From an uncultured Sphingomonadaceae bacterium (GTDB lineage Bacteria > Pseudomonadota > Alphaproteobacteria > Sphingomonadales > Sphingomonadaceae), in contig CAMLKX010000096.1 of assembly GCA_946480515.1 (NCBI GenBank), positions 1 through 7,197 on the forward strand: DNA of 7,197 nucleotides, written 5' to 3'. Of this stretch, positions 1-5,680 are shown one piece after another. The translations under genes and the position numbers were made by a program. A model generated the notes under the pieces. That model had not been told where the DNA came from. It saw only the letters and a program-made list of their open reading frames with translations, and did not search any database. Numbering within the stretch: the first letter of the stretch is position 1; each line of letters begins with the position of its first letter.

Positions 1-67
1 ATCACACCGGGCCAAGGATGCGCGGAAGGCTCGCCGCGGCGAGCGGCGGGCGAGGGGGCGAAGCTGA
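1..67 (+). CDS. C-terminal tail of an unidentified upstream gene (partial)
   Basis: The second frame is open from the left edge to a TGA at 65-67 and encodes about 21 residues, mostly Arg, Lys, Ala and Gly, ending RRARGRS. The stop overlaps the ATG of the next gene (TGATG at 65-69), the usual sign of translational coupling within an operon, which is the main reason to call it coding. A basic, low-complexity tail fits an RNA-binding or RNA-modifying protein. From memory, sphingomonads often carry an RluA-type pseudouridine synthase or a HAD hydrolase upstream of ATP12, but nothing in these 21 residues identifies the family. Confidence 0.45.
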   Translation, partial: SHRAKDARKARRGERRARGRS

Positions 68-291
68 TGTCTGATCCGGCCGACGAAAAACTCTGGCGCC
101 GGCGCTTTCTGCTGTTCACCCTGGTGCGGATCGGCGGCTTTGCGGTGTTCCTGCTCGGCTTGGCGATTTCGGCGACTGACCTCGTCCGCGAGGGAGGCTT
201 CCCGATTCTCGGCTTCATCGTCTCAGCCTGCGGCATTGTCGATGCGGTGCTCGCCCCGATTCTTCTGCGCAGGATTTGGGAGCGATCGTGA
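67..291 (+). CDS. Small two-helix membrane protein, function unknown
   Basis: A 74-residue protein with a charged N-terminus (residues 1-13, including RRR at 11-13), a hydrophobic segment at about 14-37, a short polar turn (DLVREGG, 38-44), a second hydrophobic segment at about 45-67 and a basic end (RRIWERS). This predicts two inner-membrane helices in a hairpin; by the positive-inside rule both ends face the cytoplasm. I see no enzymatic motif. The start ATG overlaps the upstream stop, with a G-rich stretch (GAGGGGG, 51-57) just upstream as a possible ribosome site. The TGA at 289-291 overlaps the GTG start of the ATP12 gene, so the two are probably co-translated. I recall similar small membrane proteins beside ATP12 in sphingomonads, which would make it a lineage-conserved hypothetical protein. 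No function can be assigned from sequence. Confidence 0.75.
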   Translation: MSDPADEKLWRRRFLLFTLVRIGGFAVFLLGLAISATDLVREGGFPILGFIVSACGIVDAVLAPILLRRIWERS

Positions 292-975
292 AACGGTTCT
301 GGAAGGAAGCCACCGCTCAGTCATTGGGTGGTGGCTGGGGAGTGCAGCTTGATGGACGCCCGCTGCGGACGCCGGCGCGGGCGGTGCTTGAACTGCCGGT
401 TCGGGCCTTGGCCGAGGCGGTGGCACAGGAGTGGCAATCCTCTGAAGAGTCCGTGGATCCCCGGGCGATGCCCTTAACCGGGATGACCAATGCGGCGATT
501 GATCGGGTCGGACCTGATCGCGCGAGCTTCTCGGCGGCTCTCGCAAAATATGGCGAGAGCGACTTACTACCGATCCGAGAGGCCGCCCGAACTGGCCGAG
601 CGTCAGCAAGCGGCTTGGGATCCTCTCCTTGCCTGGGCCAGGGCGCGATACGACATCACATTTCGAACGACCGTTGGCGTTCGATTCGTTTGCCAACCCC
701 AGCCAACCCTTGCCCGGCTATCCCAAGCGGTCGATGCGCTTGATCCCTTTCGATTGGCGGCGATGTCTCAGCTGGTCACCATCGGCGGTTCGCTCATCGC
801 CGCCTTGGCCATCCAGGAGGGCGAGTTGAGTGCCGAGCAAGGCTGGATTGCCGTCACTCTCGACGACCGCTGGAATCTCGAAAAATGGGGCGCAGACGCG
901 GAGGCTGAAGCTGCCCTTGCGAATCGTGCGCGCGATTTTCTGAGCGCCGCTGAATTTCTCCGCCTGCTTGATTAG
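288..975 (+). pseudogene. ATP12-family F1-ATPase assembly chaperone, frameshifted
   Basis: ATP12 proteins are chaperones that in mitochondria bind the F1 alpha subunit and aid assembly of ATP synthase; alphaproteobacteria carry homologues. Reading from GTG 288, the first part shows family features: MKRFWKE start, LDGRPLRTPAR (residues 21-31), and VDPRAMPLTG followed by NAAIDRV. It stays in frame to YGESDL (549-566). The rest of the family sequence continues one frame over from TAC 568: YRSERPPEL, then AWDPLLAWARARYD, DALDPFRLAAMSQLVTIGGS, LDDRWNLEKWGAD and the end FLRLLD before TAG 973-975. Joined, the halves give about 228 residues, close to the usual family size. The gap is best explained by loss of about 5 bases (family members I recall read roughly LLCYR here); this is inference. 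GTG 288 with GGGAG at 278-282 is preferred over TTG 276. The gene is either a true pseudogene, a recent mutation or a sequencing error. The 3' end overlaps gmk by 4 bp. Confidence 0.8.
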
Positions 976-1613
976 TGCGTTGTTCCGGCCAGGTCGCGGA
1001 CGAACGCGACGAGACCGGTTTGCCGCCAGCGCTTGAGGCGCTCGGCTGCCAGGATTGCCTGGACCTGCTGCAGGCACTCGGCTGAGTCCTGGTTGATCAG
1101 CACATAATCATATTCCGCCCAATGGCTGATCTCGTCAGCGGCCCGGGACATGCGGCCGCGAATCACCTCGGCGCTGTCAGTCCCGCGATGGTGCAGGCGC
1201 TGCTCGAGCTCCGCCATTGTCGGGGGCAGGATAAACACCCGGACCAGATCTTCACCCATGGCGGCGTGAAGCTGCTGGGTGCCCTGCCAATCGATGTCGA
1301 AGAGGACGTCCTGCCCCTGCTTGAGTGCGGCCTTGATTGGCGCCTGGGGAGTTCCGTAGCGGTAATCAAACACCGGTGCCCACTCGATAAATTCTTGTTC
1401 GGCAATCATCCGGTCGAATTCGGAATCGTCAACGAAGTGATAATCCACCCCTTCCCGTTCGCCCGCTCGCCGGGGCCGGGTCGTCGCGGAGACCGACATT
1501 GTGACTTCCTGATCGGCGGCAAGAAGCAACCGTGAAATGGTCGATTTCCCGGCGCCGGAAGGAGAAGAGAGAACGATCAGAAGACCGCGACGGCGCCGGT
1601 GAGTGAGGTCCAT
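972..1613 (-). CDS. gmk: Guanylate kinase
   Basis: Cytoplasmic enzyme converting GMP and ATP to GDP and ADP, needed for GTP/dGTP supply and recycling of GMP. The 213 residues match the usual 200-215. Visible in order: a P-loop SSPSGAGKST at residues 16-25 (catalytic Lys23); the GMP-binding segment SVSATTRPRR at 40-49; GVDYHF at 55-60; EFIEW at 74-78 (Glu77 is the expected guanine contact); YGTP at 86-89; the DIDWQG motif at 106-111; the lid region with RLHHRG, RGRM and RAADEI; and YDYVLINQD near the end of the core. No key residue appears missing. The gene stands alone: it diverges from the phasin gene and meets the ATP12 gene tail-to-tail with a 4-bp overlap. The start has no strong Shine-Dalgarno (only a GGATTGG stretch just upstream), but it places the P-loop at the normal distance from the N-terminus. 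A minus-strand TAAAAT (1632-1637) could be a -10 element, without a convincing -35. Confidence 0.97.
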   Translation of the reverse strand: MDLTHRRRRGLLIVLSSPSGAGKSTISRLLLAADQEVTMSVSATTRPRRAGEREGVDYHFVDDSEFDRMIAEQEFIEWAPVFDYRYGTPQAPIKAALKQGQDVLFDIDWQGTQQLHAAMGEDLVRVFILPPTMAELEQRLHHRGTDSAEVIRGRMSRAADEISHWAEYDYVLINQDSAECLQQVQAILAAERLKRWRQTGLVAFVRDLAGTTH

Positions 1614-1660
1614 GCCAATCCATGCGCCGCTATTTTAGAGCGGTCAATCGCATGCGATGC

Positions 1661-1669
1661 TGCGCTGCA
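1661..1669. promoter_or_regulatory. TGC-N3-GCA motif, distal (PhaR-like operator candidate)
   Basis: The sequence TGCGCTGCA fits the TGC-N3-GCA dyad bound by PhaR, the polyhydroxyalkanoate-responsive repressor of phasin genes in Rhodobacter and Paracoccus. It lies upstream of the A-tract and candidate -35 of the phasin promoter, and within about 50 bp of the divergent gmk start. A 9-base motif with six fixed bases is weak alone; a second copy 46 bp away gives it weight. Confidence 0.4.
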
Positions 1670-1679
1670 CAAAAAAAGC

Positions 1680-1707
1680 TTGTCTTCGCAGGAATCTCGT
1701 TTATTGT
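1680..1707 (+). promoter_or_regulatory. Candidate sigma70-type promoter of the phasin gene
   Basis: TTGTCT (1680-1685) and TATTGT (1702-1707) are separated by 16 bp and would place the transcription start near 1714, giving a leader of about 16 nt. Seven consecutive A residues (1671-1677) directly upstream of the -35 could act as an UP-like element. The -35 is a fair match and the -10 only partial (4 of 6), so this is a candidate, supported mainly by position and by the operator-like motif over its start site. Confidence 0.35.
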
Positions 1708-1715
1708 GCAGTGCA
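1707..1715. promoter_or_regulatory. TGC-N3-GCA motif, proximal (PhaR-like operator candidate)
   Basis: TGCAGTGCA is the second TGC-N3-GCA dyad upstream of the phasin gene. It abuts the candidate -10 and covers the predicted start of transcription, where a bound repressor would block polymerase. It lies 15 bases before the start codon and just ahead of the ribosome binding site. The regulator itself is not in this window. Confidence 0.45.
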
Positions 1716-1717
1716 AC

Positions 1718-1724
1718 AAAGGAG
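1718..1724 (+). promoter_or_regulatory. Ribosome binding site that fixes the phasin start
   Basis: AAAGGAG ends 5 nt before ATG 1730, a near-perfect Shine-Dalgarno. It decides the start: the in-frame ATG at 1622 would add 36 residues running through the promoter/operator region, with a composition (RCCAAQKK and similar) unlike the rest of the protein. Confidence 0.85.
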
Positions 1725-1729
1725 TAAAT

Positions 1730-2542
1730 ATGCCCGCCGACAAGATTGATCCGCCGGTAGCAGGCACGGTCGAAACCGTGAAGCCCGAGCCGGCGAAAGT
1801 TGAGACCAAGGGCGTTTTGCCCGCCGCCACGCCTGTGCGCGCGCCGGCTGAAGCGAAAGCCGCGCCGAAGTTGGCCGCGGTGAAGCAAGACCTTCCGTTG
1901 GTCAAGCGCGGCCGGGGCCGTCCACGCAAGACCGAGGCCGAGAAGGCTGCAACGGTCGCTCGTCGCAAGAAGGCCGCTGCTCTCAAGAAAACGGCCAAGC
2001 GCGGTCCGGTGGTGAAGCCGGTCGCGGCAAAGCCAGCTCCAATCCGGAGCGTCGTGACAAAGTTCGAAAGGAAGCCCGTGATGACTGATACGAATCTGTT
2101 CGCAGGTCTGGGCGCTCTGCCCGGCGCTGATCAATTCCAGGCTGCGTTTGCGGAAGCCAACTCCAAGAGCCGCGAAGCCCTCACCAAGTCGGCCAAGGTT
2201 GCCGAGGAACTGGTCGACCTGACCAAGGCCAACGTCGAAGCTCTCGTGAGCTCGAGCAAGATCGCCACTGCCGGTGCGCAGGCGCTGAGCCAGGATGCGA
2301 TCGCGTTTGGCAAGGAAGGCGTCGAGAAGGCGTCGGCTGCCGTGAAGAGCTTCAGCGAAGCCAAGTCGCCGACTGAGCTGGTGCAGCTCCAGAGCGATTA
2401 TGCTCGCGCTTCGCTGGACCGCCTCATTTCCAATTCGTCGAAGCTCTCGGAATCCTTCGTCAAGCTGTTTGGCGAAGCGTTCGAGCCAATCTCGACCCGC
2501 GCCTCGGTCAATGCCGAGCGCGTGAACTCGCTTATTGCCTGA
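1730..2542 (+). CDS. Phasin family protein with N-terminal AT-hook, Lys/Ala/Pro-rich domain
   Basis: Phasins are amphipathic helical proteins that coat polyhydroxyalkanoate (PHA) granules and control their number and size. The 270-residue product has two parts. Residues 1-117 are rich in Lys, Ala, Pro and Val and predicted disordered, with an AT-hook core GRGRPRK at 61-67 followed by basic runs (ARRKKAAALKK, 77-87). Residues about 118-270 form a typical alphaproteobacterial phasin domain: FAGLGALPGADQFQAAFAEA, AKVAEELVDLTKANVEALV, SFSEAKSPTELVQLQSDYAR and the end EPISTRASVNAERV. Most phasins are only 110-190 residues, so the N-terminal module is an addition. By analogy with PhaF and PhaM, which link PHA granules to the nucleoid through basic histone-like regions, the long form may tether granules to DNA; this is inference. 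No PHA synthase lies in the window, and some proteins of this family are not tied to PHA. An in-frame ATG at 2081 with its own ribosome site could yield a phasin-only form. Confidence 0.92.
   Translation: MPADKIDPPVAGTVETVKPEPAKVETKGVLPAATPVRAPAEAKAAPKLAAVKQDLPLVKRGRGRPRKTEAEKAATVARRKKAAALKKTAKRGPVVKPVAAKPAPIRSVVTKFERKPVMTDTNLFAGLGALPGADQFQAAFAEANSKSREALTKSAKVAEELVDLTKANVEALVSSSKIATAGAQALSQDAIAFGKEGVEKASAAVKSFSEAKSPTELVQLQSDYARASLDRLISNSSKLSESFVKLFGEAFEPISTRASVNAERVNSLIA
2067..2074 (+). promoter_or_regulatory. Internal ribosome binding site ahead of in-frame ATG 2081
   Basis: AAAGGAAG lies inside the phasin gene, with its AAGGA core (2068-2072) 8 nt before ATG 2081, an ideal distance. The ATG is codon 118 of the phasin frame and begins MTDTNLF, which looks like a natural phasin N-terminus. 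Initiation here would give a 153-residue protein without the AT-hook region, the size of an ordinary phasin. The encoded residues (FERKP) leave freedom for other codons, but a chance match is possible. Confidence 0.45.
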
Positions 2543-2570
2543 ACTCCCTCCACCTTCAGGCAATTTAAGG

Positions 2571-2605
2571 CGGCCGCCTCCTGACATCGGGGGGCGGCCG
2601 TTTTT
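2571..2605 (+). terminator. Rho-independent terminator after the phasin gene
   Basis: CGGCCGCC (2571-2578) pairs perfectly with GGCGGCCG (2593-2600) around a 14-nt loop and is followed at once by five T residues (2601-2605). It begins 28 bp after the phasin stop. It isolates the phasin transcript from clpS, in keeping with separate regulation of the two. Confidence 0.88.
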
Positions 2606-2638
2606 GTAGACAGCCGCCGCCGGCGAGGAACCACGGCC

Positions 2639-2668
2639 TTGCGAGCCGGTTTGTCGATGCCATATCCT
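2639..2668 (+). promoter_or_regulatory. Candidate promoter of clpS-murA
   Basis: TTGCGA (2639-2644) and TATCCT (2663-2668) with an 18-bp spacer lie in the only gap between the phasin terminator and clpS. A start about 7 nt downstream would fall at about 2675, on top of the possible clpS start codons (GTG 2674, ATG 2677), so the message could be leaderless or nearly so. Both hexamers are partial matches; the support is mostly positional. Confidence 0.3.
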
Positions 2669-2673
2669 AGCGC

Positions 2674-3045
2674 GTGATGATCACTCCCATGCCCCCCATT
2701 CCAATCAGATTAGCCGGCGACGAGCCTGGCCGCGGCGACGGCATCGAAGAGATCGAGAAGGGCGTCGTCACCCGCACCCGCCCGCGCACCAAGAAGCCGT
2801 CCGACTATAAAGTGCTGATGCTCAACGACGATTACACGCCGATGGAGTTCGTCGTCCTGGTGTTGCAGCGCTTTTTCAGCATGACGATCGATGATGCTAC
2901 CCGAGTCATGCTCCAGGTGCACCAGAAGGGCGTCGCGGTTTGCGGCGTCTACACCTACGAGGTGGCGGAAACGAAGGTGTCGCAGGTGATCGACTTCGCG
3001 CGCGAGAATCAGCACCCGCTGCAGTGCACGCTCGAAAAGGCCTGA
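2674..3045 (+). CDS. clpS: ATP-dependent Clp protease adaptor ClpS
   Basis: ClpS binds proteins with bulky hydrophobic N-terminal residues and hands them to ClpA for degradation by ClpP. The N-terminal 43 or so residues are a flexible charged extension, needed in the family for interaction with ClpA. The folded core follows: [16 protein letters not shown] (45-60), QRFF (65-68), [17 protein letters not shown] (70-86), [14 protein letters not shown] (89-102) and the end [12 protein letters not shown]. Expected N-degron pocket residues are present: Asn51, Asp52, Asp53, Met57, Met79 and His83 (numbered from GTG 2674). The start is unsettled: GTG 2674, ATG 2677 and ATG 2689 are in frame and none has a convincing Shine-Dalgarno; 2677 or 2689 (122 or 118 residues) are my preferred choices. 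In many bacteria clpA follows directly; here murA does, so ClpA must be encoded elsewhere. Probably cotranscribed with murA. Confidence 0.96.
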   Translation: MMITPMPPIPIRLAGDEPGRGDGIEEIEKGVVTRTRPRTKKPSDYKVLMLNDDYTPMEFVVLVLQRFFSMTIDDATRVMLQVHQKGVAVCGVYTYEVAETKVSQVIDFARENQHPLQCTLEKA

Positions 3046-3093
3046 TCCGCTCGCTCCCTTGAACCGGGTCCGAGTTGGACCTACGCGTTCGCG

Positions 3094-4377
3094 ATGGACA
3101 GCATTTACATTGTTGGTGGCAAGCGGCTCGAGGGCGAGATCCCGATCTCGGGAGCGAAGAATGCGGCGCTGACGCTGCTTCCCTGCGCTCTTCTGACCGA
3201 GGAAAAGTTGACGCTGGCGAACCTGCCGCGCCTCGCCGACGTCGATAGTTTTGGCCATCTCCTGAATCAGCTGGGCGTGTCGACCAAAGTGGCGGGAGTG
3301 AAGCCGGGGGAAGTCGGTCGCCGGATGACCCTGCAGGCGAGCGAGATCGCGTCGACGGTCGCCCCTTATGACATGGTGCGGCGAATGCGCGCCTCAATCC
3401 TGGTGCTCGGTCCGATGCTCGCGCGAGCGGGAGAGGCAACCGTTTCCCTACCGGGTGGCTGCGCGATTGGCGACCGGCCGATCGATCTTCACCTCAAAGC
3501 ACTCGAGGCGATCGGCGCCGAGATTGAGCTCGCCGCCGGCTATGTGAAGGCGACAGCTCCAAGCGGCCGGCTAGCCGGCGGCGATTACAGCTTTCCGCTG
3601 GTATCGGTCGGAGCGACCGAGAATGCGGTGATGGCCGCCGTGCTGGCGACCGGCCGCACTCAGCTGTTTAATGCCGCGCGCGAACCGGAAATCGTCGACT
3701 TATGCCGTCTTCTCACCGCGATGGGCGCGCAGATCGAAGGAATTGGCTCAGGTCACCTGATCATCGATGGGGTGGAGCGGTTGCACGGCACGGCCTACGA
3801 GGTCATGCCCGACCGTATCGAGGCGGGGAGCTATGCCTGCGCGGCCGGAATTACGGGTGGCTCGCTCGATCTGATCGGTGCCCGTCCCGAGGACATGCTG
3901 GCGATCACCAATGCGCTCGCGGCTTGCGGGTTGATCATCGAGTTCCACGACCGCGGCATGAAAGTTAGCGCGGATGGCGCACTTCGGCCGCTGGCCTTGT
4001 CGACCGCGCCCTTCCCGGCGTTCCCGACCGACATGCAGGCACAGTTCATGGCCATGCTGTGCAGGGCGAGCGGGGACAGCTTTCTCGAGGAGACGATTTT
4101 CGAGAACCGTTACATGCACGTGCCGGAGCTTCGCCGCATGGGTGCCTCGATCGACGTGCGCGGACGTTCGGCGATCGTGCACGGGGTCGATGGGCTGAAC
4201 GGCGCCAACGTGATGGCGACAGACTTGCGCGCATCCATGAGCTTGATCCTGGCCGGCCTCGCTGCCGAGGGCGAGACCGAGGTGCTGCGGGTCTACCATC
4301 TCGACCGCGGCTATGAGCGGCTTGAGGAAAAGCTGAGCGCGGTGGGAGCGGCGATCGAGCGGCGCTCAGCCGGGTAA
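3094..4377 (+). CDS. murA: UDP-N-acetylglucosamine 1-carboxyvinyltransferase
   Basis: MurA transfers the enolpyruvyl group of phosphoenolpyruvate to UDP-GlcNAc, the first committed step of peptidoglycan synthesis, in the cytoplasm; it is the fosfomycin target. The 427 residues match the family (about 420-430). Seen in order: GAKNAAL at 20-26 with Lys22 and Asn23 that contact substrate; [17 protein letters not shown] at 95-111; the active-site loop [11 protein letters not shown] at 119-129 with Cys123, the residue alkylated by fosfomycin (so no natural Cys-to-Asp resistance variant); [19 protein letters not shown] with the catalytic-base candidate Asp313; [17 protein letters not shown]; and [13 protein letters not shown] with Arg405 near the end. 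All key residues look intact. The gene lies 48 bp after clpS without a recognisable terminator between, suggesting one transcript. It has no strong ribosome site; a small GGTCC/GGACC hairpin (3067-3081) lies 12 bp before the ATG. Its stop is 1 bp from the convergent DUF445 stop, and its last codons contain a hairpin described separately. Confidence 0.98.
   Translation: MDSIYIVGGKRLEGEIPISGAKNAALTLLPCALLTEEKLTLANLPRLADVDSFGHLLNQLGVSTKVAGVKPGEVGRRMTLQASEIASTVAPYDMVRRMRASILVLGPMLARAGEATVSLPGGCAIGDRPIDLHLKALEAIGAEIELAAGYVKATAPSGRLAGGDYSFPLVSVGATENAVMAAVLATGRTQLFNAAREPEIVDLCRLLTAMGAQIEGIGSGHLIIDGVERLHGTAYEVMPDRIEAGSYACAAGITGGSLDLIGARPEDMLAITNALAACGLIIEFHDRGMKVSADGALRPLALSTAPFPAFPTDMQAQFMAMLCRASGDSFLEETIFENRYMHVPELRRMGASIDVRGRSAIVHGVDGLNGANVMATDLRASMSLILAGLAAEGETEVLRVYHLDRGYERLEEKLSAVGAAIERRSAG
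4328..4370 (-). terminator. Terminator of the RND-DUF445 unit, inside the murA 3' end
   Basis: Perfect 9-bp inverted repeat: GCTGAGCGC (4332-4340) and GCGCTCAGC (4362-4370) with a 21-nt loop. On the minus strand the stem starts 8 nt after the DUF445 stop and is followed directly by TTTTCC (the complement of 4326-4331), the layout of a rho-independent terminator. It lies wholly within the last codons of murA, whose stop is at 4375-4377. On the plus strand no T-run follows, so it would not work the same way for murA, though the hairpin may protect that mRNA end. The loop is longer than usual and the T-run short, hence moderate confidence. Confidence 0.6.
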
Positions 4378-4378
4378 G

Positions 4379-5650
4379 TTAGAGCAGGTCCAGCGCGTGT
4401 AGCACGAGGCCGACGAGCCCGCCGACCAGGGTGCCGTTGATCCGGATATATTGAAGGTCGCGGCCCACCGCCGATTCCAGCCTGGCCGTGATGGTTCGGG
4501 CGTCCCAGCCGCGGATTGTGTCGCTGACCAGCTTCACGATTGAGCCACCGTAGCTGGCTGCCATGCCCGCGATCGCGCGCCGGGCGAAAATATTGATCGC
4601 TGAGCGAACGCCCGGATCGCTTTCAAGCGTGGCACCCATCGAAGCGAGGACTTCTCCAAGCTTTCCGGCGAGCGCAGCATCCGGATTCCGGGCCGCCCGA
4701 ATGATCGCCTCCCGAGCGCTCTGCCATAAGCGGTCCAGCCAAACTGCCACGGCACGGTTGGCGAGCAAATCCTTCATCCGCTCGACCTTCGCGCGCGTTT
4801 CCGGGTTCTTCTGCAAGTCGTGAGCGAGGCGGGAAAGTTCCTCTTCAATCTTGCCGCGGACCGGGTGATCGGGGTCGCTACTCATCTCTGCCGTGAGCTT
4901 TCGGAGTCCGTCAACGATCGCGTCGGCAAGCTTGGCATCAAGCCCGGCTAGCTTGAGGACCCAGTTCGCGCGGCGATGGACCAGATCACGGATCAGAGCT
5001 TCATTGGCGTCGAGCGTCTTGGCCAGCCAGCGGATTGCCGACTCCAGCAATGGGATGTGACGCTCTTCACTGATCGCGGACGCGAGCGCATGACCAAGCA
5101 CCGGTGCGACTTCGAAGCGACGGAGCCGGGTCGACACCGCCGATTTGACGATCCCGCCGAGCCGTTCGTCGTCCAGCCGTTCGAACACGTCGGCGATCAG
5201 GCGCGAGGCGCCGGTCCGCATTCGGCTGCTTTCGCCCGAAGGCGAGCGAAGGAAGCGGCCGACCGACCCCGCAATATCCAAGCCACGCATCCGGCGCGCC
5301 ACCACTGGTGCGATCAGGAAATGCTCCTTGAGGAAGTTCGCAAGGGTGTCTCCGATCCGATCCTTGTTGCGCGGTATGATCGCGGTGTGGGGGATCGGAA
5401 GTCCAAGCGGATGCCGGAAAAGCGCGGTCACTGCGAACCAATCGGCCAGTCCGCCGACCATCGCGGCTTCAGCGAAAGCCTTGACGAAGCCAGCCCAGAC
5501 ATGATCGGCCTCGATCCGACGCGCGATCACGAAAAGCACGGCCATCAGCAGGAGCAGACCCGTGGCTGCCGCCTTCATCCCCCTTGCGCCCGGCTGTGCA
5601 GGATTGAACCGGGCGAGGATCGGAAGTGGGTCGCGATGAGGCCTACTCAT
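4379..5650 (-). CDS. DUF445 (YjiN-like) inner-membrane protein
   Basis: A 423-residue member of the DUF445 family, whose molecular function is not established. A hydrophobic helix at about 27-43 is followed by the family signature EAAMVGGLADWFAVTALFR (61-79) and then HPLGLPIPHTAIIPRNKDRIG (80-100). The middle (about 100-395) is a long, helical, charged region with HPVRGKIEEELSRLAHDL and RAVAVWLDRLW, likely coiled and soluble. The C-terminus, INGTLVGGLVGLVLHALDLL, is a second membrane helix, so both ends are membrane-anchored. The start ATG 5650 has GAGGGAG immediately upstream (5652-5658), spaced a little close. An in-frame ATG at codon 25 (5576-5578), preceded by AAGGGGG, is a real alternative that would begin right at the first helix. 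The gene starts 30 bp after the RND pump stop, in the same direction, so the two are probably cotranscribed; a role in envelope maintenance is possible but is inference. Confidence 0.93.
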   Translation of the reverse strand: MSRPHRDPLPILARFNPAQPGARGMKAAATGLLLLMAVLFVIARRIEADHVWAGFVKAFAEAAMVGGLADWFAVTALFRHPLGLPIPHTAIIPRNKDRIGDTLANFLKEHFLIAPVVARRMRGLDIAGSVGRFLRSPSGESSRMRTGASRLIADVFERLDDERLGGIVKSAVSTRLRRFEVAPVLGHALASAISEERHIPLLESAIRWLAKTLDANEALIRDLVHRRANWVLKLAGLDAKLADAIVDGLRKLTAEMSSDPDHPVRGKIEEELSRLAHDLQKNPETRAKVERMKDLLANRAVAVWLDRLWQSAREAIIRAARNPDAALAGKLGEVLASMGATLESDPGVRSAINIFARRAIAGMAASYGGSIVKLVSDTIRGWDARTITARLESAVGRDLQYIRINGTLVGGLVGLVLHALDLL

Positions 5651-5680
5651 GCTCCCTCAATCGCCGAATTGCTGATCAGT

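Noticed and set aside
564..572. Programmed frameshift as the explanation for the ATP12 break
   Set aside because: No slippery heptamer, no stop codon at the shift site and no evident stimulator. The TTA tRNA would re-pair poorly in the new frame, and residues expected in the family appear to be missing. A small deletion or sequence error explains it better.
993..1010. Hairpin GTCGCG / CGCGAC with a 6-nt loop just past the ATP12 stop
   Set aside because: Could be an ATP12 terminator, but the stem is only 6 bp, the T-run after it is weak and distant, and it encodes the gmk C-terminus. Such stems arise by chance in GC-rich DNA.
1622..1729. 36-residue N-terminal extension of the phasin from ATG 1622
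   Set aside because: It covers the promoter and operator-like motifs, has no ribosome site, and ATG 1730 has an excellent one.
1577..2587. Minus-strand open frame of 336 codons opposite the phasin gene
   Set aside because: Mirror of the phasin coding sequence that also runs through the phasin promoter and terminator hairpin and overlaps the gmk start. No motif is visible.
3067..3081. GGTCC-GAGTT-GGACC hairpin between clpS and murA
   Set aside because: A 5-bp stem without a T-run is too weak to call a terminator, and nothing else suggests attenuation.
3748..4299. Minus-strand frames opposite murA (also 2710-3258 opposite clpS/murA)
   Set aside because: Antisense shadows of clear genes; His/Arg/Asp-rich composition and no ribosome sites.
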